From assembly GCF_027887165.1 (NCBI RefSeq), contig NC_077229.1, positions 347,231,380 through 347,295,379 of the forward strand: a DNA stretch of 64,000 nucleotides. The letters run 5' to 3'. The translations under genes and the position numbers were made by a program. Positions within the stretch are counted from its first letter, which is position 1; every line of letters begins with the position of its first letter. Positions 1 through 11,742 of this stretch are shown here, in pieces. This DNA is from Monodelphis domestica. Lineage: Eukaryota > Chordata > Mammalia > Didelphimorphia > Didelphidae. Under the pieces are notes generated by a model. The model was not told where the DNA came from and made no database searches. It saw nothing but the letters and a program-made list of their open reading frames with translations.

Positions 1-299
1 TTGAATAAGGAATTATGGGGATCACCCAAAGCATTTTTTAAAAAGGACAAAAAGAAAATGTGCTACTTGACATTTACTTGGTATTTTATAGTTTTCCTTC
101 TTCTTTTCTAAATTTTTACTGACATCTTTTAATTTTATATCACCTTTCCCTCCATAGTCTCCCTAGATGTCAATAGAATATGGACAAAATTGACCTCAGA
201 TGCTAACTATGTATTCTTTCCCTTTCCTTGTCTGGAATGTCATCCTTTATAACAAAGAATAACAAAAGAAGTGGGTGGAGGAAATACTAATTATAGTTA

Positions 300-525
300 G
301 TTTTTACATAATGCTTTAAGGTGTGGCAAAACCATTTATAAATGTTATTTCTTTTGATCTTTAAGACAAACCTGTGAAATATGTGCAATTTTTATTCCTA
401 TTTTATAGATGATGTAATGGATAGTTTTTTAGGGCCACATAACCAGTAAGTAGATAGGGCAAGATTTGAACTCAGGTTTTTCTAATTCTAAGTCCAGCAT
501 TCCACCTCTGCCTCAGTTCTGCTAA
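300..525 (-). repeat. MIR/THER1-type CORE-SINE, antisense
   Basis: Read on the minus strand this has the usual MIR order. On the plus strand one sees a degraded 'ttttatagatgatgtaatgg' (normally 'ttttacagatgaggaaactgagg'), then 'agggccacataaccagtaagt', then 'gatttgaactcagg' and the run of short words marking the tRNA-like head. Old and diverged. Confidence 0.7.
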
Positions 526-675
526 GTTAAAGAATACATAAACTAAATCTGACATTGTATGTTTTGTTTCATACCTATAGCCACAACCTGTATTTTATAA
601 TTTCCATAGCCTTTACACCTTCATTATATTTGAGCCTCCCAGTAATCCTAGAAGGTAATTACAATAGTTGGCAGT

Positions 676-848
676 GGCAGCAGCATGGTGGAACTGGGTT
701 GTTATGCTGGCACTGAACTTTTACTACCTTCGTGACCTTGGATCATCTACTTCTCTTTGGATCTCTATTTTCTCATCTGTAAAATAAATGGGTGGGGAGG
801 ATAGGATTTCAGCTCTAAAGGCCCTTCTAGTTTTAAATCAATGACTCT
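676..848 (+). repeat. MIR-type CORE-SINE
   Basis: Plus-strand MIR words are visible: 'cgtgaccttggatcatctac', 'ctcatctgtaaaataaatgg' and a 3' part 'ctctaaaggcccttctag'. The head is poorly preserved. Confidence 0.6.
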
Positions 849-1929
849 ATTTTGCAAATGAAAATACTGTGCACAGCACATCAAGGTTTAAATGACTTTC
901 AAGGCCACCCTGCTGATCTGGGGCTACAACTGTGGTCATCTTCAGCTTATAAATGGCCTTTTTTCATTAGATTCTCTTGCTTGTCAACCAAAGGGAACAT
1001 TTTATTTACCCACACCAGTTTTAGGTTGGTGATGCCCCTCCTAGGCCTCTACAAATAAAACTTTTGTCCTCTGTTGGTTGTTTCTCTTCCTGATTAAGCT
1101 TAGAACTTTGGACACTGCTTGCCCCAGTCCCATGTTCCTCTGGGTTGGTCTGAGGCAGGGTTGATGGTGATATCACAAACCTACTGGGCCATTTGCCACA
1201 ATTTATCACCTTGGCTTCCAAAACAACTTTGTTTTGGCATAACCTTGAAGTTGAAGATGAGGTCAGAAGTGCTTTAGGGAGCTATATTGGGATTCTTTCA
1301 CAGCACCTGAACACATTCTGCCTGTCTCTGGCTAATGCAGGCTGTCCTTTGCCTGATTAAGTACAAAATTCATTCAAAAGCAGGAAAAGTGCCAACTATG
1401 GAAGAAGGCACCTCAAGGGATTGATGTCCTTTATCCACTCCTAGGATATTAATACCATGGTAGTACAGCAGGGAGGGGAGCATAAGCTCCCCATTAGTTT
1501 GACTTCAGTCTATACTAGTAAGAATAATTGTTAGCCTTTGGGGCTATTTAATCACAGATCCATTTTCTGGGACTATTTAAAAGCAAAGCTTTTTGAATAG
1601 ACTACCAAATAATTTTTTATGAGGATTCCCATAACAATGAATAATTGGGAGTGACATAACCTCTCCAATAACTATCAGGATGACACAACTTTAAAATGCG
1701 TTAGCCATCCAGATGCATTCTAAGTGGTCACCAGAGGCATCCCAGCAATGTTTATGTCTGTGGGTCACTTATAGGCAACATCCTGGGATGGAACCCAAGA
1801 ATGGAAGCTTGGAAATTCTTCTTTTTTCATAATTTTCAGTGGAGAAGTGAGGAGATGACTCTGAGCAACTTCTTTTAATGACACATTCTCACTTCCTTAA
1901 TATTGACCACTGAAAACAGAAATGATAAT
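849..1929. other. gene-free stretch, no repeat recognised
   Basis: About 1.1 kb in which I recognise no repeat family and no coding region. The two short open frames at its start (68 and 66 codons on opposite strands) overlap one another and match no family I know. It could be host unique sequence or an old unrecognised repeat. Confidence 0.5.
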
Positions 1930-1996
1930 TGTAGCTGGCATCTCTCTAGTTCTTTAAAGTTAGCAAAGTGCCCTGGATTTATTACCTCATTTCAGT

Positions 1997-2160
1997 TTGT
2001 CATCAATCCATCAAACAACAACCATTTACTAAGCAATTATTATTTGCCTTCTTCCATATTATAGGGGATACAAAAAAAAAAGGAAAATAGGAAAACAGAT
2101 CTAGACCTCAAAGAATTTACATTCTAATGGAGGGAGGCAGAAGGGCAATTTGTATGTAAA
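1997..2160 (-). mobile_element. L2 LINE 3' end fragment
   Basis: The plus strand shows the antisense L2 tail: a degraded 'accatttactaagcaattatt', 'ggggatacaaaaaaaaaagg', 'gacctcaaagaatttaca' and 'ttctaatgg' followed by 'gggaggcag'. This is the 3' terminal L2 region only, with no coding sequence. Confidence 0.65.
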
Positions 2161-2164
2161 TAGG

Positions 2165-2430
2165 CTGCTAGGTTATGGTTTTCAACAGAGCATGGACCTG
2201 GAGGCAAAAAGACCAGAGTTCAAAATTAACCTTACACTCTTGCTTTATATACAATCTTGAGCAAGTCACTTACCTTCTATCTGCCTCAGTTTCCTTGAAT
2301 ATATAAAGTAAGGAATAGCACCTACCTTCCAGAGTTGTTGTGAGGATCAAATGAAATAATACTTGTGAAATACTTAGCACAATGCTTGGCACACAGTAGG
2401 TACTTAATAAATGTTTCCTTCCTTAATAAT
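2165..2430 (+). repeat. MIR/THER1-type CORE-SINE with L2-like tail
   Basis: Nearly complete. It has 'agagttcaaaattaacctta' in the head, 'gagcaagtcacttacc', 'tgcctcagtttccttg', the CORE word 'gttgttgtgaggatcaaatg' and the L2-type ending 'cagtaggtacttaataaatg'. It is better preserved than the MIR that surrounds it. Confidence 0.8.
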
Positions 2431-2721
2431 GGGCATATTCAAGATTATAGGTATTATTCCCATTTTAAAGGTGAAAAAATTGATACCCAGTAAGGTTACT
2501 ACTTGCCAAGGATAAGAAGCTAATGAGTATCATTTGAACTCAGCTTTCTGTGGTTCTCAATTTACACTTCCTGATGCCATATTGTTTTGGTTTGAGAAAG
2601 GCACACAAGTATAAGCTATATTCATCTCTGATGCTGGTGGTTGTCCTTAAAGCCACCAAAACTTGTCATTTATTATCTGGGATATTTCCTATGAAATGAT
2701 GATTTAAGATCAAGTAATTTA

Positions 2722-3230
2722 ATGCTGGAAGAGAATTTAAATACCATCTAGGCCTACCCTTTCATTTCAAAGGTGAAGAAAAGGGCATTTTCATTGGCTT
2801 TCTCCCATGGACAGCTCTTCCTCCTCATCTCTGCCCACTGACCTCCTGAATTCCTTTAAGTGCCAAGTAAAATCCCATCTTCTACAGGAAGCCTTTCCTG
2901 ATCCCTCTCAATTTGAGTGCCTTTTTTCTTGTTTCCAGCTTTTCCTGTATATAGCTTATTTTATTTGTATATATTTAGTTGCTTGTTGCCTCCCCTATTT
3001 GATTGAGAGGTCAAAGGCTCTCTTTTGCCTCTTTTTATGTCCTGACACATAGTAGGTGCTTAATAAATGCTTATTGATTTCCTCAATGGAAAGGGCTCTG
3101 AGAAGTGGTGAGTTGCACAAGGTTATATAACTAATTAGGGGCAGAGTTGATATGAGATTCCAAGTTGCCTGATTCCTCACCTAGCACTCTCTCCACTTCA
3201 TCCTACTCACTCTCTCCACTTCATCCTACT
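2722..3230 (-). repeat. MIR3/THER2-like SINE in two halves (2722-2788 and 3088-3230)
   Basis: Left half: 'tgctggaagagaatttaaat' and 'tttcatttcaaaggtgaag' (antisense). Right half: 'gtgagttgcacaaggttata' and the 'ctctctccacttc' end. The L2 3' end at 2789-3087 lies between them. The final 23 bp are tandemly duplicated, ending at 3207 and at 3230, next to the microsatellite. Confidence 0.6.
2789..3087 (+). mobile_element. L2 LINE 3' end, sense, with ORF2 C-terminus remnant
   Basis: The short frame reads a typical L2 C-terminus: '(K)SHLLQEAFPDPS' followed by hydrophobic words and 'LIERSKALF'. It ends in the L2 3' UTR signature 'acacatagtaggtgcttaat' and 'aaatgcttattg'. It is a 5'-truncated copy of about 300 bp with no function expected. 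Confidence 0.8.
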
Positions 3231-3414
<184 letters not shown>

Positions 3415-3518
3415 CCTCCCTGGTTTTAAATCTTGAGGAATGACTAATGTGAAATCACCATAATGAGCACACCAGCCAAACTGATAACACTTATACAGAG
3501 ATACTGGAATCAACTTTT

Positions 3519-3706
3519 AAAAAAATCTTTATCTCTTCCACTTTAGAGTCAATACTGTATATTGGTTCCAAGGCAGAAAAGCAGTAAAGGGCTAGGTAAA
3601 GGGGCTTAAGTGCCCTACCCGGGGTCTCACGGCTAGGAAGTGCCTAGGTCAGATTTGAACCCAGGACCTCTTGTCTCTCAATCTACTGAGCCACCTAGAT
3701 GACCCC
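3519..3706 (-). repeat. marsupial tRNA-SINE (WSINE/SINE1 type), antisense
   Basis: On the plus strand: T-rich start, 'gagtcaatactgtatattgg' and 'ttccaaggcagaa' (the palindromic 3' end), 'gggctaggtaaagggg', 'ggggtctcacggctaggaag', 'gatttgaacccaggacctc' (antisense B box) and 'ctactgagccacctag' (antisense head). Nearly full length. Confidence 0.85.
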
Positions 3707-4047
3707 TAAATCAACTTTTGAATGTTTCTACAGCAATGTCCAAAAAATTCTTAACTGAGACCTGCCCTCCTTCATGTTCTCATTTCACGTTTCCTTCTTT
3801 GGGATCTATGCTCTAAGAAAATCTTGCAGAACCACAGAATTTTGAAGTTGAAAGTCACTTGAGAAGATCTTTAGACAAATTAGTGGTTGGTTGGTTGCTG
3901 TCTAGTTCTACTAGAAAAGGACCAAAATTACATCACTCTCATCACTATGTTGAGTCAATGAAAATGTGTCCGACAATGGCTGATTTGAGCAATACAAGTT
4001 CAGAAGACTCTGCCATAGACTGGGCACAGATAACTTTTATCAATTAG

Positions 4048-4290
4048 GGGATATCGAGTAGCGGGTAGAATAATGGTCCTGGAGTCAGGAAGAACTGAAT
4101 TTGAATCTTGCCTCAACTACTTATTAGTGATTTGACCTTATGTTAGTCATGTATCCTCTTTTTAGCCCTGGCTTCCTTATCTGTAAAATGAGAAAAATAA
4201 TAGCATTAAACTTACAAGGTTGTTTTGAGGATGGAATGAGAATATATGCTATGTGCTTTGAAAACTTTAAATTAATAGTAAAAATTAAAT
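4048..4290 (+). repeat. MIR/THER1-type CORE-SINE
   Basis: Plus-strand words 'ctggagtcaggaagaactga', 'gcttccttatctgtaaaatg' and CORE 'caaggttgttttgaggatgg' appear in the right order, ending in 'atgtgctttgaaaact'. Confidence 0.75.
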
Positions 4291-4468
4291 TTAAATTATT
4301 TATTATTATTGAAATTAAATAAAAAATTTTAAGTAATTTAAAATAAAAACTTGAAAAGAGTAATAATGATTAATATTCAGATATCGATATATTTGATTTA
4401 TATTTAATTTATTAATATAGCATAGAAATATTAATGAAACAATGATAATAATATATGACATAATTATC
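4291..4468. other. AT-rich stretch
   Basis: Very A+T-rich DNA between a MIR/THER SINE and a LINE tail. I see no other structure. Confidence 0.6.
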
Positions 4469-4567
4469 AGCCTTTGGACTTCAAAGCCACATGAGGGTAC
4501 ATCCATAGATGATAATGCACAAAGACAATTGTCATTCTCGGTCACCGAGAGACTACCACTACTACTA
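4469..4567 (+). mobile_element. 5'-truncated 3' end of the RTE-like LINE also found at 45.8-50.8 kb
   Basis: These 99 bases align with 50,696-50,795 with few differences. The reading frame gives FGLQSHMRVHP and a stop, the end of the C2H2 finger of the LINE. Next come 'tagatgataatgcacaaag', a small hairpin (ctcggtcaccgag) and a tail of CTA units. The second zinc-binding His (cat) is present here, whereas the long copy has tat (Tyr). Truncation at the 5' side is normal for target-primed reverse transcription. Confidence 0.88.
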
Positions 4568-4571
4568 ATAT

Positions 4572-4725
4572 GATGTAATGACAAAGGCTGAGAAAGGCTA
4601 AATGACTTACCTAGGGACATACTGCTATCAAGTGTTTTAGTTGGAATTTGAACACAGATCTTTCTGACTCAGAGTCCAATGCTCTTGAAGCCTACTGTAC
4701 CATTAGTTGCCTCAGCTATTAATAA
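4572..4725 (-). repeat. MIR-type SINE fragment, antisense
   Basis: Plus-strand words 'aaatgacttacctagggaca', 'atttgaacacagatctttct' and 'gactcagagtccaatgctc' are MIR antisense. It begins at once after the LINE tail. Confidence 0.65.
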
Positions 4726-4949
4726 ATGCTATTAGTACTACTTTGTGTTAGGGTTTTTAACATTTTCCTTGTGGTGGGTCCCTTTGGTGGTCTCATGAAA
4801 CCTCTGGATCCCTTTCTCAGAATCATGTTTTTGAGTTCAGAAAACACATAGGATTAGGAAAACCAATGATGTTGAAGTATGGTTATTAGATTATTTATTT
4901 TTATCATTCTCTATTTTACATTTATTGGATTATTTTTAAAAATCATGAA

Positions 4950-5112
4950 AAGAATCCTTGATCTATCTAGTGCAACCCCTTTCATTTCAAAGTAGAGGAA
5001 ATGAAGGCCTGGGGATGCCAAGTAGACTTGCACCAGGTCACTTATTATTGCTGATGTGGGACCAGTCCTTAATTCTTCGCTCTCAGGAATTGAGGGTTCT
5101 TTCTGGAGCCCC
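4950..5112 (-). repeat. MIR3/THER2-like SINE, antisense
   Basis: Shows 'ctagtgcaacccctttcatt', 'gaggaaatgaaggcc' and 'gcaccaggtcacttatt', in the order of the antisense MIR3-like family. Confidence 0.55.
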
Positions 5113-5199
5113 AGACAGCTTCTCCGTATACACGACTCTCCCCACAAGCTTTATTTGGGAGGTTCATGTTCATGCCACTGCTCAAGGATATAAATAGTC

Positions 5200-7015
5200 A
5201 GAAAGGTCAGCCCTGCCTCTGAGGATGCTGCGTCCAACATTGGTGATGTCTAGGAAGACATCCAGAAGATGAATGATGGGGGGAGAACGACTGGGCAGTA
5301 TTCTTGGGAGCCATTCCCTAGAATTAAGTGCTGGTATCTCATTGTTCACAACATAATGCAAAACATGTGCCTTCCCTTTGCATTAGGAAGGGAGTCTCTA
5401 CATAGCCTAGTGAAGTGTCTGTTTTTAATTTAGAAGCATCTATACAGGCAAGAAACTAAGTGAAGAAAAGAAAATGCCAGGGAGGCCTTCGAGGCTGGAG
5501 AGCAGTTGTCTTTGTGGCCAAATTACAGAGCTTCAAGTTGTTTTTCATTTCCCTCCCCAAGAGTCCAGCTGTTATACTGCAGGCATCAATAGGCACAGTA
5601 GATTGCTTTTCATTCCCAGTGACTCCAAATTAGCAAATTCTTATTCATAAAAATGTTGTGCTTTTTCAGTGCATTGTTTGACACCTCAGCTTTTATATAA
5701 AACTCCAGCAAATGAGACCAATTCTGCATCCCTGCAGGTGCAGAGTGGATAGCCATGACCCTGCCATGAAGAAACTTGATGTGGGGTGATTAGAGGAGAG
5801 AAGGCCTGGTCCTTAGGGGTGAGCGGAAGAACCAGATGCTTAATTTCTTCCCCCCTCCACCCCAACTAGGATATTTAGGGGTGAGATCCAAGACCACAGA
5901 GAAGCAGGTGGGGACCAATGATGGGCCAGAGTGACACTGAGGATGAGCCTGAGTGGTTTTCTTGGTAGTGGGTCTGGTCATAAGACTTTTAGAAAGTCTT
6001 TCCATTAAAAATGGGAGTGTTGTGCTTTTTTGTGTGTGTTCTCTCTTGATACAGCTAATATTACCCTAAGGCTATATCCTTCGTTGCTAAGTCTATACTA
6101 CAGAAAGAAAACTGCCTTTTAGCAGAACTCACTTGGTAAAAACAATTTTGTGGATACCGATTTATTTTTCTGAAGTCCTTGAATAAATAACTTTGCTGCC
6201 TCAAGTACCAAGTGACCTCTGTACATCAGTAATTTTCATGCTGTACTTCAGAATATAACCACCCTTGGGAAGATGGATAGTCTGAGTTATTTGAAGGCTC
6301 TGAGCTCACTCATGGTAGAGCATTTACCTCCATGCCCTGAATCTTTTTATCATTCCATTTCCGGGATCCAAAGATCTGAAGAGCAGAATAAATTCCACTA
6401 ATCATCCAAGTTCGATTATCTTAGAAGAAAAAATTCTTGCAAAACTCCCATATTTCATTGGGTCAGCAGCTGTGACAGGACTCCCTGAAGTTCTGTTCCT
6501 TTTCTAATAGTATTACAAACTTGTAATGCAATATTTAACCAGCTTTAATGAGGTATGATGTCAATTCACCAAATGCTTGCCTTAAACATAGTGATTTTCT
6601 ATTTTTGTTTGTTATGCCAGTGTTATAGATCTGACAGAGGCCTGGGAGAGCCCAGGGAGGCCAGCCTTTCCAAGCACGCCCAGTGGACTCTGATGATGCT
6701 ATCGTCCTGTGAACTTCAGACCACATGAAGATCCTGTTTCCAGCCTGCTCACCACATACAGAAGAGGGAGTTTTTCATTAGTGACCAAACCAAATGGTGA
6801 ATGTATTCAGAAGCCACTCACCGACTAAGGTGTTTTTTCTTTCGTGCCTGGCTGTGTTGGAGGGAGGAGGATAAGGCTGCTCTCAATGTCTGGTTGGGGA
6901 GAGAGGGACCTTGGGTCCTTATTTCCCAACCTGGGCTACTCATGACCATGCACTCATAATTCGCTACTCTTCTGTTGCTTCTCTCTTGGTGGTATTTATT
7001 GTTTATCTTGCTCTT
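5200..7015. other. repeat-poor stretch, possible conserved non-coding sequence
   Basis: About 1.8 kb with no repeat family recognised and no convincing coding frame. The part from 5400 to 5760 looks least like decayed repeat, with mixed composition and AT-rich words such as 'cttttatataaaactcc'. That is only an impression. No splice-bounded open exon was found. Confidence 0.4.
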
Positions 7016-7021
7016 GGTTGA

Positions 7022-8260
7022 AGGCAGTCAGTCAACAAGTATTACATTCTTATTATGTGCCAGGCATAAGATCTGGGGTTACAAAAAGGGCAGAAATGGC
7101 CCCTTTCCCCCCAAAACTCATATTTCAATGGGGGATGCAATATGTAAACAACTCTATACAAATAAAAATAAGAATATGCATAATTAATTGAAGATACTCA
7201 CAGAGGGAGGATCAATTGAATTAAGGGGGACAGGGAAAGGCTTCTTGTAGAAGATAAGATTTTAGCACACTTGAAGGAAACCAGAAGATGGAGATGAGGA
7301 GGAAGAGAAATCCAGGCTTGGGGGACAGCCAGTAAAAATGTACAGGGTTGGAAGATAGAACATTGAGTTCAAAGGACAGAAAGGAAGCCACCATCTCTTA
7401 ACCATAGTGTGTGAAGTAAGGTAAGGTGTAAGAACAGTGGAAAGAATTAAGAGCCAAATTTAGAGATGGGAAGTCCTAGGTTTAAATATGGCCTTAGGCA
7501 CCACCTACCTGTGTGACCCTGGGCAGTCACTTAATCCCCCTTGCCTTGCCCTTACTGTTCTTCTGCCTTGGAATCAATACATAGTATTGATTCTAAGATG
7601 GAAAATAAGGATTAAAAATAAGAACTTGGCAACTTATTGGATATGGAAGATGAGAGAAAGTGAGGATGCTTATCCTTACAAGGATGACATAGATTGCAAG
7701 CCTAAGGGATCAGGAGGCTGCTTGTTCTCCTCTCAGTAATAGGGAAGGTAGAAATAGAAGACAGTTTAAGGGGAAAGATAATGAATTTAGCTTTGGACAC
7801 AATAAGTTTAAAATATCTATGGGACATCTCATTCAAGCTAGCCAATAAGTGGTTGAAAGTGAAAGAACTGAATCAGAAGAGAGTTATATTTGAATATTAT
7901 GAAATAATAAGGATAAAGAGATCTGGGAATCATGTGCACAGAAATGATAATTGAATCTGTCAGACCTGATGAGATCACCAAGCAATATAATATAGAGAAG
8001 AGAAGAAGGCTCAGAACATCCTTGGGAAACATATCCTTGTGTGACCTGTATGAAGATCCAGCAAAGAAGACAGGAGCGGTCAGATAGGTAGGAGGAGAAC
8101 CAAGAGAGAACAGTGTTATGAAAACCTAGAGAGGAGAGAACTATTAGGAACAGGGTGATCCAGCAGTATCAAAGTTTTCCATGAGATCAAGAAGGATTGG
8201 GTTTGTGGGAAGGTCATTAGATTTAGCAATTTGAAAGGATAGGAGAATGAGTTGTCAGGT
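7022..8260 (-). mobile_element. L2 LINE, 3' half of ORF2 and tail, antisense; split by a SINE at 7437-7625
   Basis: Begins with the antisense L2 tail ('caacaagtattacattctta', 'ggggttacaaaaagggcag'). It continues through words of antisense L2 ORF2: 'ggaaaggcttcttgtagaag', 'gggggacagccagtaaaaat', 'agatccagcaaagaagac', 'aggtaggaggagaacc' and 'tcaagaaggattggg' (antisense of the LDLSAAFDT region). The SINE lies between two consecutive L2 parts. Many changes have destroyed the frame. Confidence 0.8.
7437..7625 (+). repeat. marsupial tRNA-SINE (WSINE/SINE1 type) inside L2
   Basis: Plus orientation: 'taggtttaaatatggcctta' (degenerate B box), 'tgtgaccctgggcagtcact', 'ccttggaatcaatacatag' and 'tattgattctaagatggaaa' (palindromic 3' end), then an A-rich tail. 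Younger than the L2 it interrupts. Confidence 0.82.
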
Positions 8261-8635
8261 CATAGTTACCAGTCTTATAACACAAATCCAAGGAAAAATA
8301 ATAATAAGCCAAACTCAGCTGTGGAGTGACCCTGTACACAAGATTCTAGGCCTTAGAGGAAGAGAATTATCCATGATCTTTTCTCTTTCAGATGTGAACT
8401 TGATGAGACAAATGCATCGTTGAAATTATTTATGCTTGAGCCTACTTTCCCCAGGAACCAAGGTGGCATAAGGGAGAGTGCTCTCAGGTATTGGTGAGGA
8501 AGAGATTTTATTCTGTTAATTCTGCTCTGATAATAATTCTGTTATTATCTTCTCAGTAAATAACCTCATTTATAAAAGCTATTTCACTCCAATTGTTCTA
8601 ATTCTAATAATAGAATTATTGTAATTATAAAAAAA
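8261..8635. other. no recognised feature
   Basis: Between an L2 piece and a probable L1 5' region. There is short ATAATAA-type low complexity near 8300 and 8530, and nothing else that I can name. Confidence 0.4.
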
Positions 8636-8639
8636 TCTA

Positions 8640-9407
8640 ATCTATTTTAAATGATACTGGGGTACTTGTACTGGTGATTGATATGGGAAAGAATACACTG
8701 GAATGGGGGCTTGAGCTAGTAGCATTAGCAATAAATCCTTTATCTCCTCAGGAGTATCTCTATTTTTTTTGGAGATTTTGCATGTGTTTGCTTGTTTCTC
8801 ACCATTTCCTGTTGCTTTTGGTTTTTGTTCTCTCCCCCCACCCCCCACCCGAAATTTTTGAGGGTCAAAAGAGTTGTGTGTGTGTGTGTGTGTGTTTTTA
8901 ATACTGCTGTTTGCTCATATTCCTGCTTGTGGACTGGGAAATCTCCAAGTTGTTGGCCATTTCCTTTTTAACTTCTGGCTCTAAGTGTTTTTCCCTGGGG
9001 CTGTCTTCATTCCTGCTGTAGAGGCTTGAGCACACCCATTACTATGGAGCTCTACATGTCATACATGTCACTGCCAGGGCCTGGGACTTCCAGGGGTAGG
9101 TGCTTTTTTGCTGGTATAGCCCTTGTCTGGGGATCCTAAAGTTGCCTAGGTCCTGGTTCTGTGCCTAGCCCAGTTGGGGGGGAGGGCAGGGTTGGCCTGT
9201 GTTTTTTTCTTGTGTGGTTTTGCTTCTGCTTCCCTCTTATGTCATGAAAATTTATTCTCAGCCTACCTTTCACATTATGTTCATTAGGAGAGCCCCCTTG
9301 ATGATTTTGCTTTGACTCCTGCCCTTTTGAGGCACCTTTTAAAGACCAGAAAGATATTCAGAGCAGTTTCAGGCATTTGTGGCTACTACACCACCATCTT
9401 GGCTCTG
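8640..9407 (-). mobile_element. L1 LINE 5' end (5' UTR), antisense
   Basis: On the minus strand the block opens with 'ggccagagccaagatggtgg', the start typical of marsupial L1 (gcCAAGATGGcgg). G/C-richer UTR-like sequence follows for about 500 bp. The inner boundary near 8640 is uncertain. A short (TG)n run lies at about 8876-8894. No ORF1 or ORF2 is present, so this is a 5' fragment or was cut by later events. Confidence 0.6.
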
Positions 9408-11344
9408 GCCCATGGGGAGATCTAGCCAACATTTCAGGGAACCTGACTTGGGAGTGTGTGAGTGAGAGAGTGAGGCCAGAGTCTCAGTACAATGATGTAT
9501 TCTTGCTATGTATTTTAAAAAAAAATGTCTTGTTGTCCTATTCAGTATAGCTAGGTTCTTATTAGTATGAATAATATAACCCATAAAATGACTGCATTAT
9601 TTAAATTTGCACTGCATAATTCTATTGGGCTGGAACCAGTGACCATATTTTACACAAATTATAATTTTGAACGTTGAGAATTCAAATAATGCAATCCCTT
9701 CATGGGTTTCATCATGGCCCAGCTGTATCATGTATTAATGGCTAGTATCAGATCCTCCTAGAATTGATTAAGGATCTCCTAGGACAGCTAGCAAATTCTG
9801 AAAAGATTCCCTAAAGGAAAAGTCCAACACAGGCCAGATGATGCGCCTCTGCATCTGCCTGCCAAGCATCCCCCTTCAAGGCTATTTCTCCCCAGGGGGA
9901 TTCCCCGCCCAGCCTCTACACTTCCTTAGCCCAGATGAGTGTTTAAGGCATGTTCTCTGAGAATGCTTGTGGTGGCAATGGTGATGACAGCTCGGTTCCT
10001 ACATTCCCTGGCCTCTGCCCAGCGCTTCTGGACCCACCTAGCCGTACCCATGTCAGGAAGGAAAACACAGTAGTCCTTTTCTCGACTTGAGATAGGGAGC
10101 TGAGAGAGTACTGATGAATGTTTTGAGCAAAGGAGGAACAATCTATAATCCTTCTTGTAGCAGGAACTGGAGAAACTGCAAACCCTCGAGGTAAAGAATG
10201 ATGGGGCCCGAGGAAAGGACAAATCCTGAGGGGCATGCTTTCTTCAGTTCTGTAAGCCAGTGTCAAATTATTAAGGCCTGATGGATCACCGTGTTAGGGG
10301 ATAATTGTGCCCTTGAACGGAGAACTACTGCAGCCCTGTTTGCAGACTGTTCTGCAGAACCTTGTTTTATAAACAATGCAAGATCTGTCTTCAGAGGCCA
10401 CAGGCTTAGCCCTTTTTGGGTACATGTTGCAATCACTACCCTTCTGTTCTTCAGCATAATCTTTAGCACAATGAAGGCATTTAATTCCCAGGGATGGAGT
10501 TTTCAAGAGCAAGCTAGGGCAGTGGAAGCAGGTAGGGAGGGATTCAGGAGGATTTTTCAAATGATATTTTTGTCTTGCTATGACAAAGTTCTCTCAAGTT
10601 TTAATGGAGAACTTTACAGTATTACTACTAGATAATTACCATGGAAATTATAGACTAGGTTTGAATGTTGAGAGTGAGAAATTAGAGGTAATTTCTGGTA
10701 TTTTGGTCCAGTTTCTATGGTAATCAGAATAATTGGGAATTAATTGCCTGTTGTTGCCATGGTTCTTTATGATAATTCCAGGTTGTCAATGCTAAAAAAA
10801 ACACCCGGGATTATATTTTCTTTATGACTTTGGTGCTAGCTAGGATGTCTTGGAGGACATGGGTTTGTAACCTCATTTTGTCCATTGTGTCCACCTAAGG
10901 TCATGTCTAACCAAATACATGTACCTTTGCTTTAAAAAGGGGAAGGAAAGAACCTCTTTTCATTCCATTGCTTTGATCTGCTTTTCAAATATTCCTTGTT
11001 TATTTGTTGGTGTTTTCCACTCACATTTAAGACAAAATAGAAACTATTGATGAATATGCTTGAGATCTGGCTACCTCAGGAAAAGCAATTGTGGACTGCA
11101 GTAACTATGGCAGAGCAAGAGGATGAAATCACATTGAGGGAATTGGGAAATCCGCAAGTGTTATTGCTGCCCATTGTTGACTGCTTGGAAGAACAGAATC
11201 CTGGTTGGCCTGCTAGGCAAGCAAGCAAGCCAATTTAGCTTCTAAAAGTAGAGCCAGGTTCAAGGAATTGGCTTCAAGTGACTGATTAATTCTCTGAAGC
11301 CTGGATCTGAGGAGGAGTGTGATGGGGAAAATGAATTAGCTCAA
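9408..11344. other. repeat-poor stretch, no gene recognised
   Basis: About 1.9 kb. Open frames of 88-114 codons at 9926-10635 occur on both strands and overlap each other. None shows a domain, and their composition is ordinary non-coding, so I read them as chance. No repeat family recognised. Confidence 0.45.
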
Positions 11345-11625
11345 AGGGCAAAACAAGGAGTCATGGGTAAAAGCTCCAGAGATAAAATTAGGCTTGATGT
11401 GAGGAAAGATTTCATGACAGTTAGAGCTACCTGAAAGTAGAGTGGACTTCTTGAGGGGATTGTGGGTTTCCATTGACTGGAGGTCTTCAAGGGAAAGCTA
11501 GATACCTGTTTGGTCACGTCTCTTGAGCTCTTTGATCCCCAGACTTGCCTTCCCTGAAAAATGAAGGCTTTGGATTAGTCTTTGAGGTTCCCTCTAGGCA
11601 TAAATTTATGGTCCTCTGACCTTGG
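11345..11625 (+). mobile_element. L3/CR1 LINE 3' end
   Basis: Shows the mammalian L3/CR1 tail: 'gatgtgaggaaagatttcat', 'cattgactggaggtcttcaa' and 'gaggttccctctaggcataa'. It is the non-coding 3' end of a 5'-truncated copy, diverged. Confidence 0.65.
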
Positions 11626-11742
11626 GACTTATCTAGTATGTTCTAAGGGTCTTTTTTTTTTAAGCGAGCAGTGGTCTAGACAGCCTGGGAAGTCCTTATC
11701 TGCCCTGAAGTTATGTGATTCTGAAATAAGGGTCTCAGTCAT

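Larger units (their letters stand above)
1930..2585 (-). repeat. MIR-type SINE in two halves (1930-1996 and 2431-2585)
   Basis: The left half carries the MIR 3' region in antisense ('gttagcaaagtgccctgg', 'ttacctcattt'). The right half resumes with 'tattcccattttaaaggtga' and 'atttgaactcagc'. The pieces join in consensus order once the L2 tail at 1997-2160 and the SINE at 2165-2430 are removed, so the MIR is the oldest of the three. Confidence 0.6.

Noticed and set aside
9926-10635. Overlapping frames of 88-114 codons on both strands
   Set aside because: No recognisable domain, no splice or coding-composition support; expected by chance in repeat-poor DNA.
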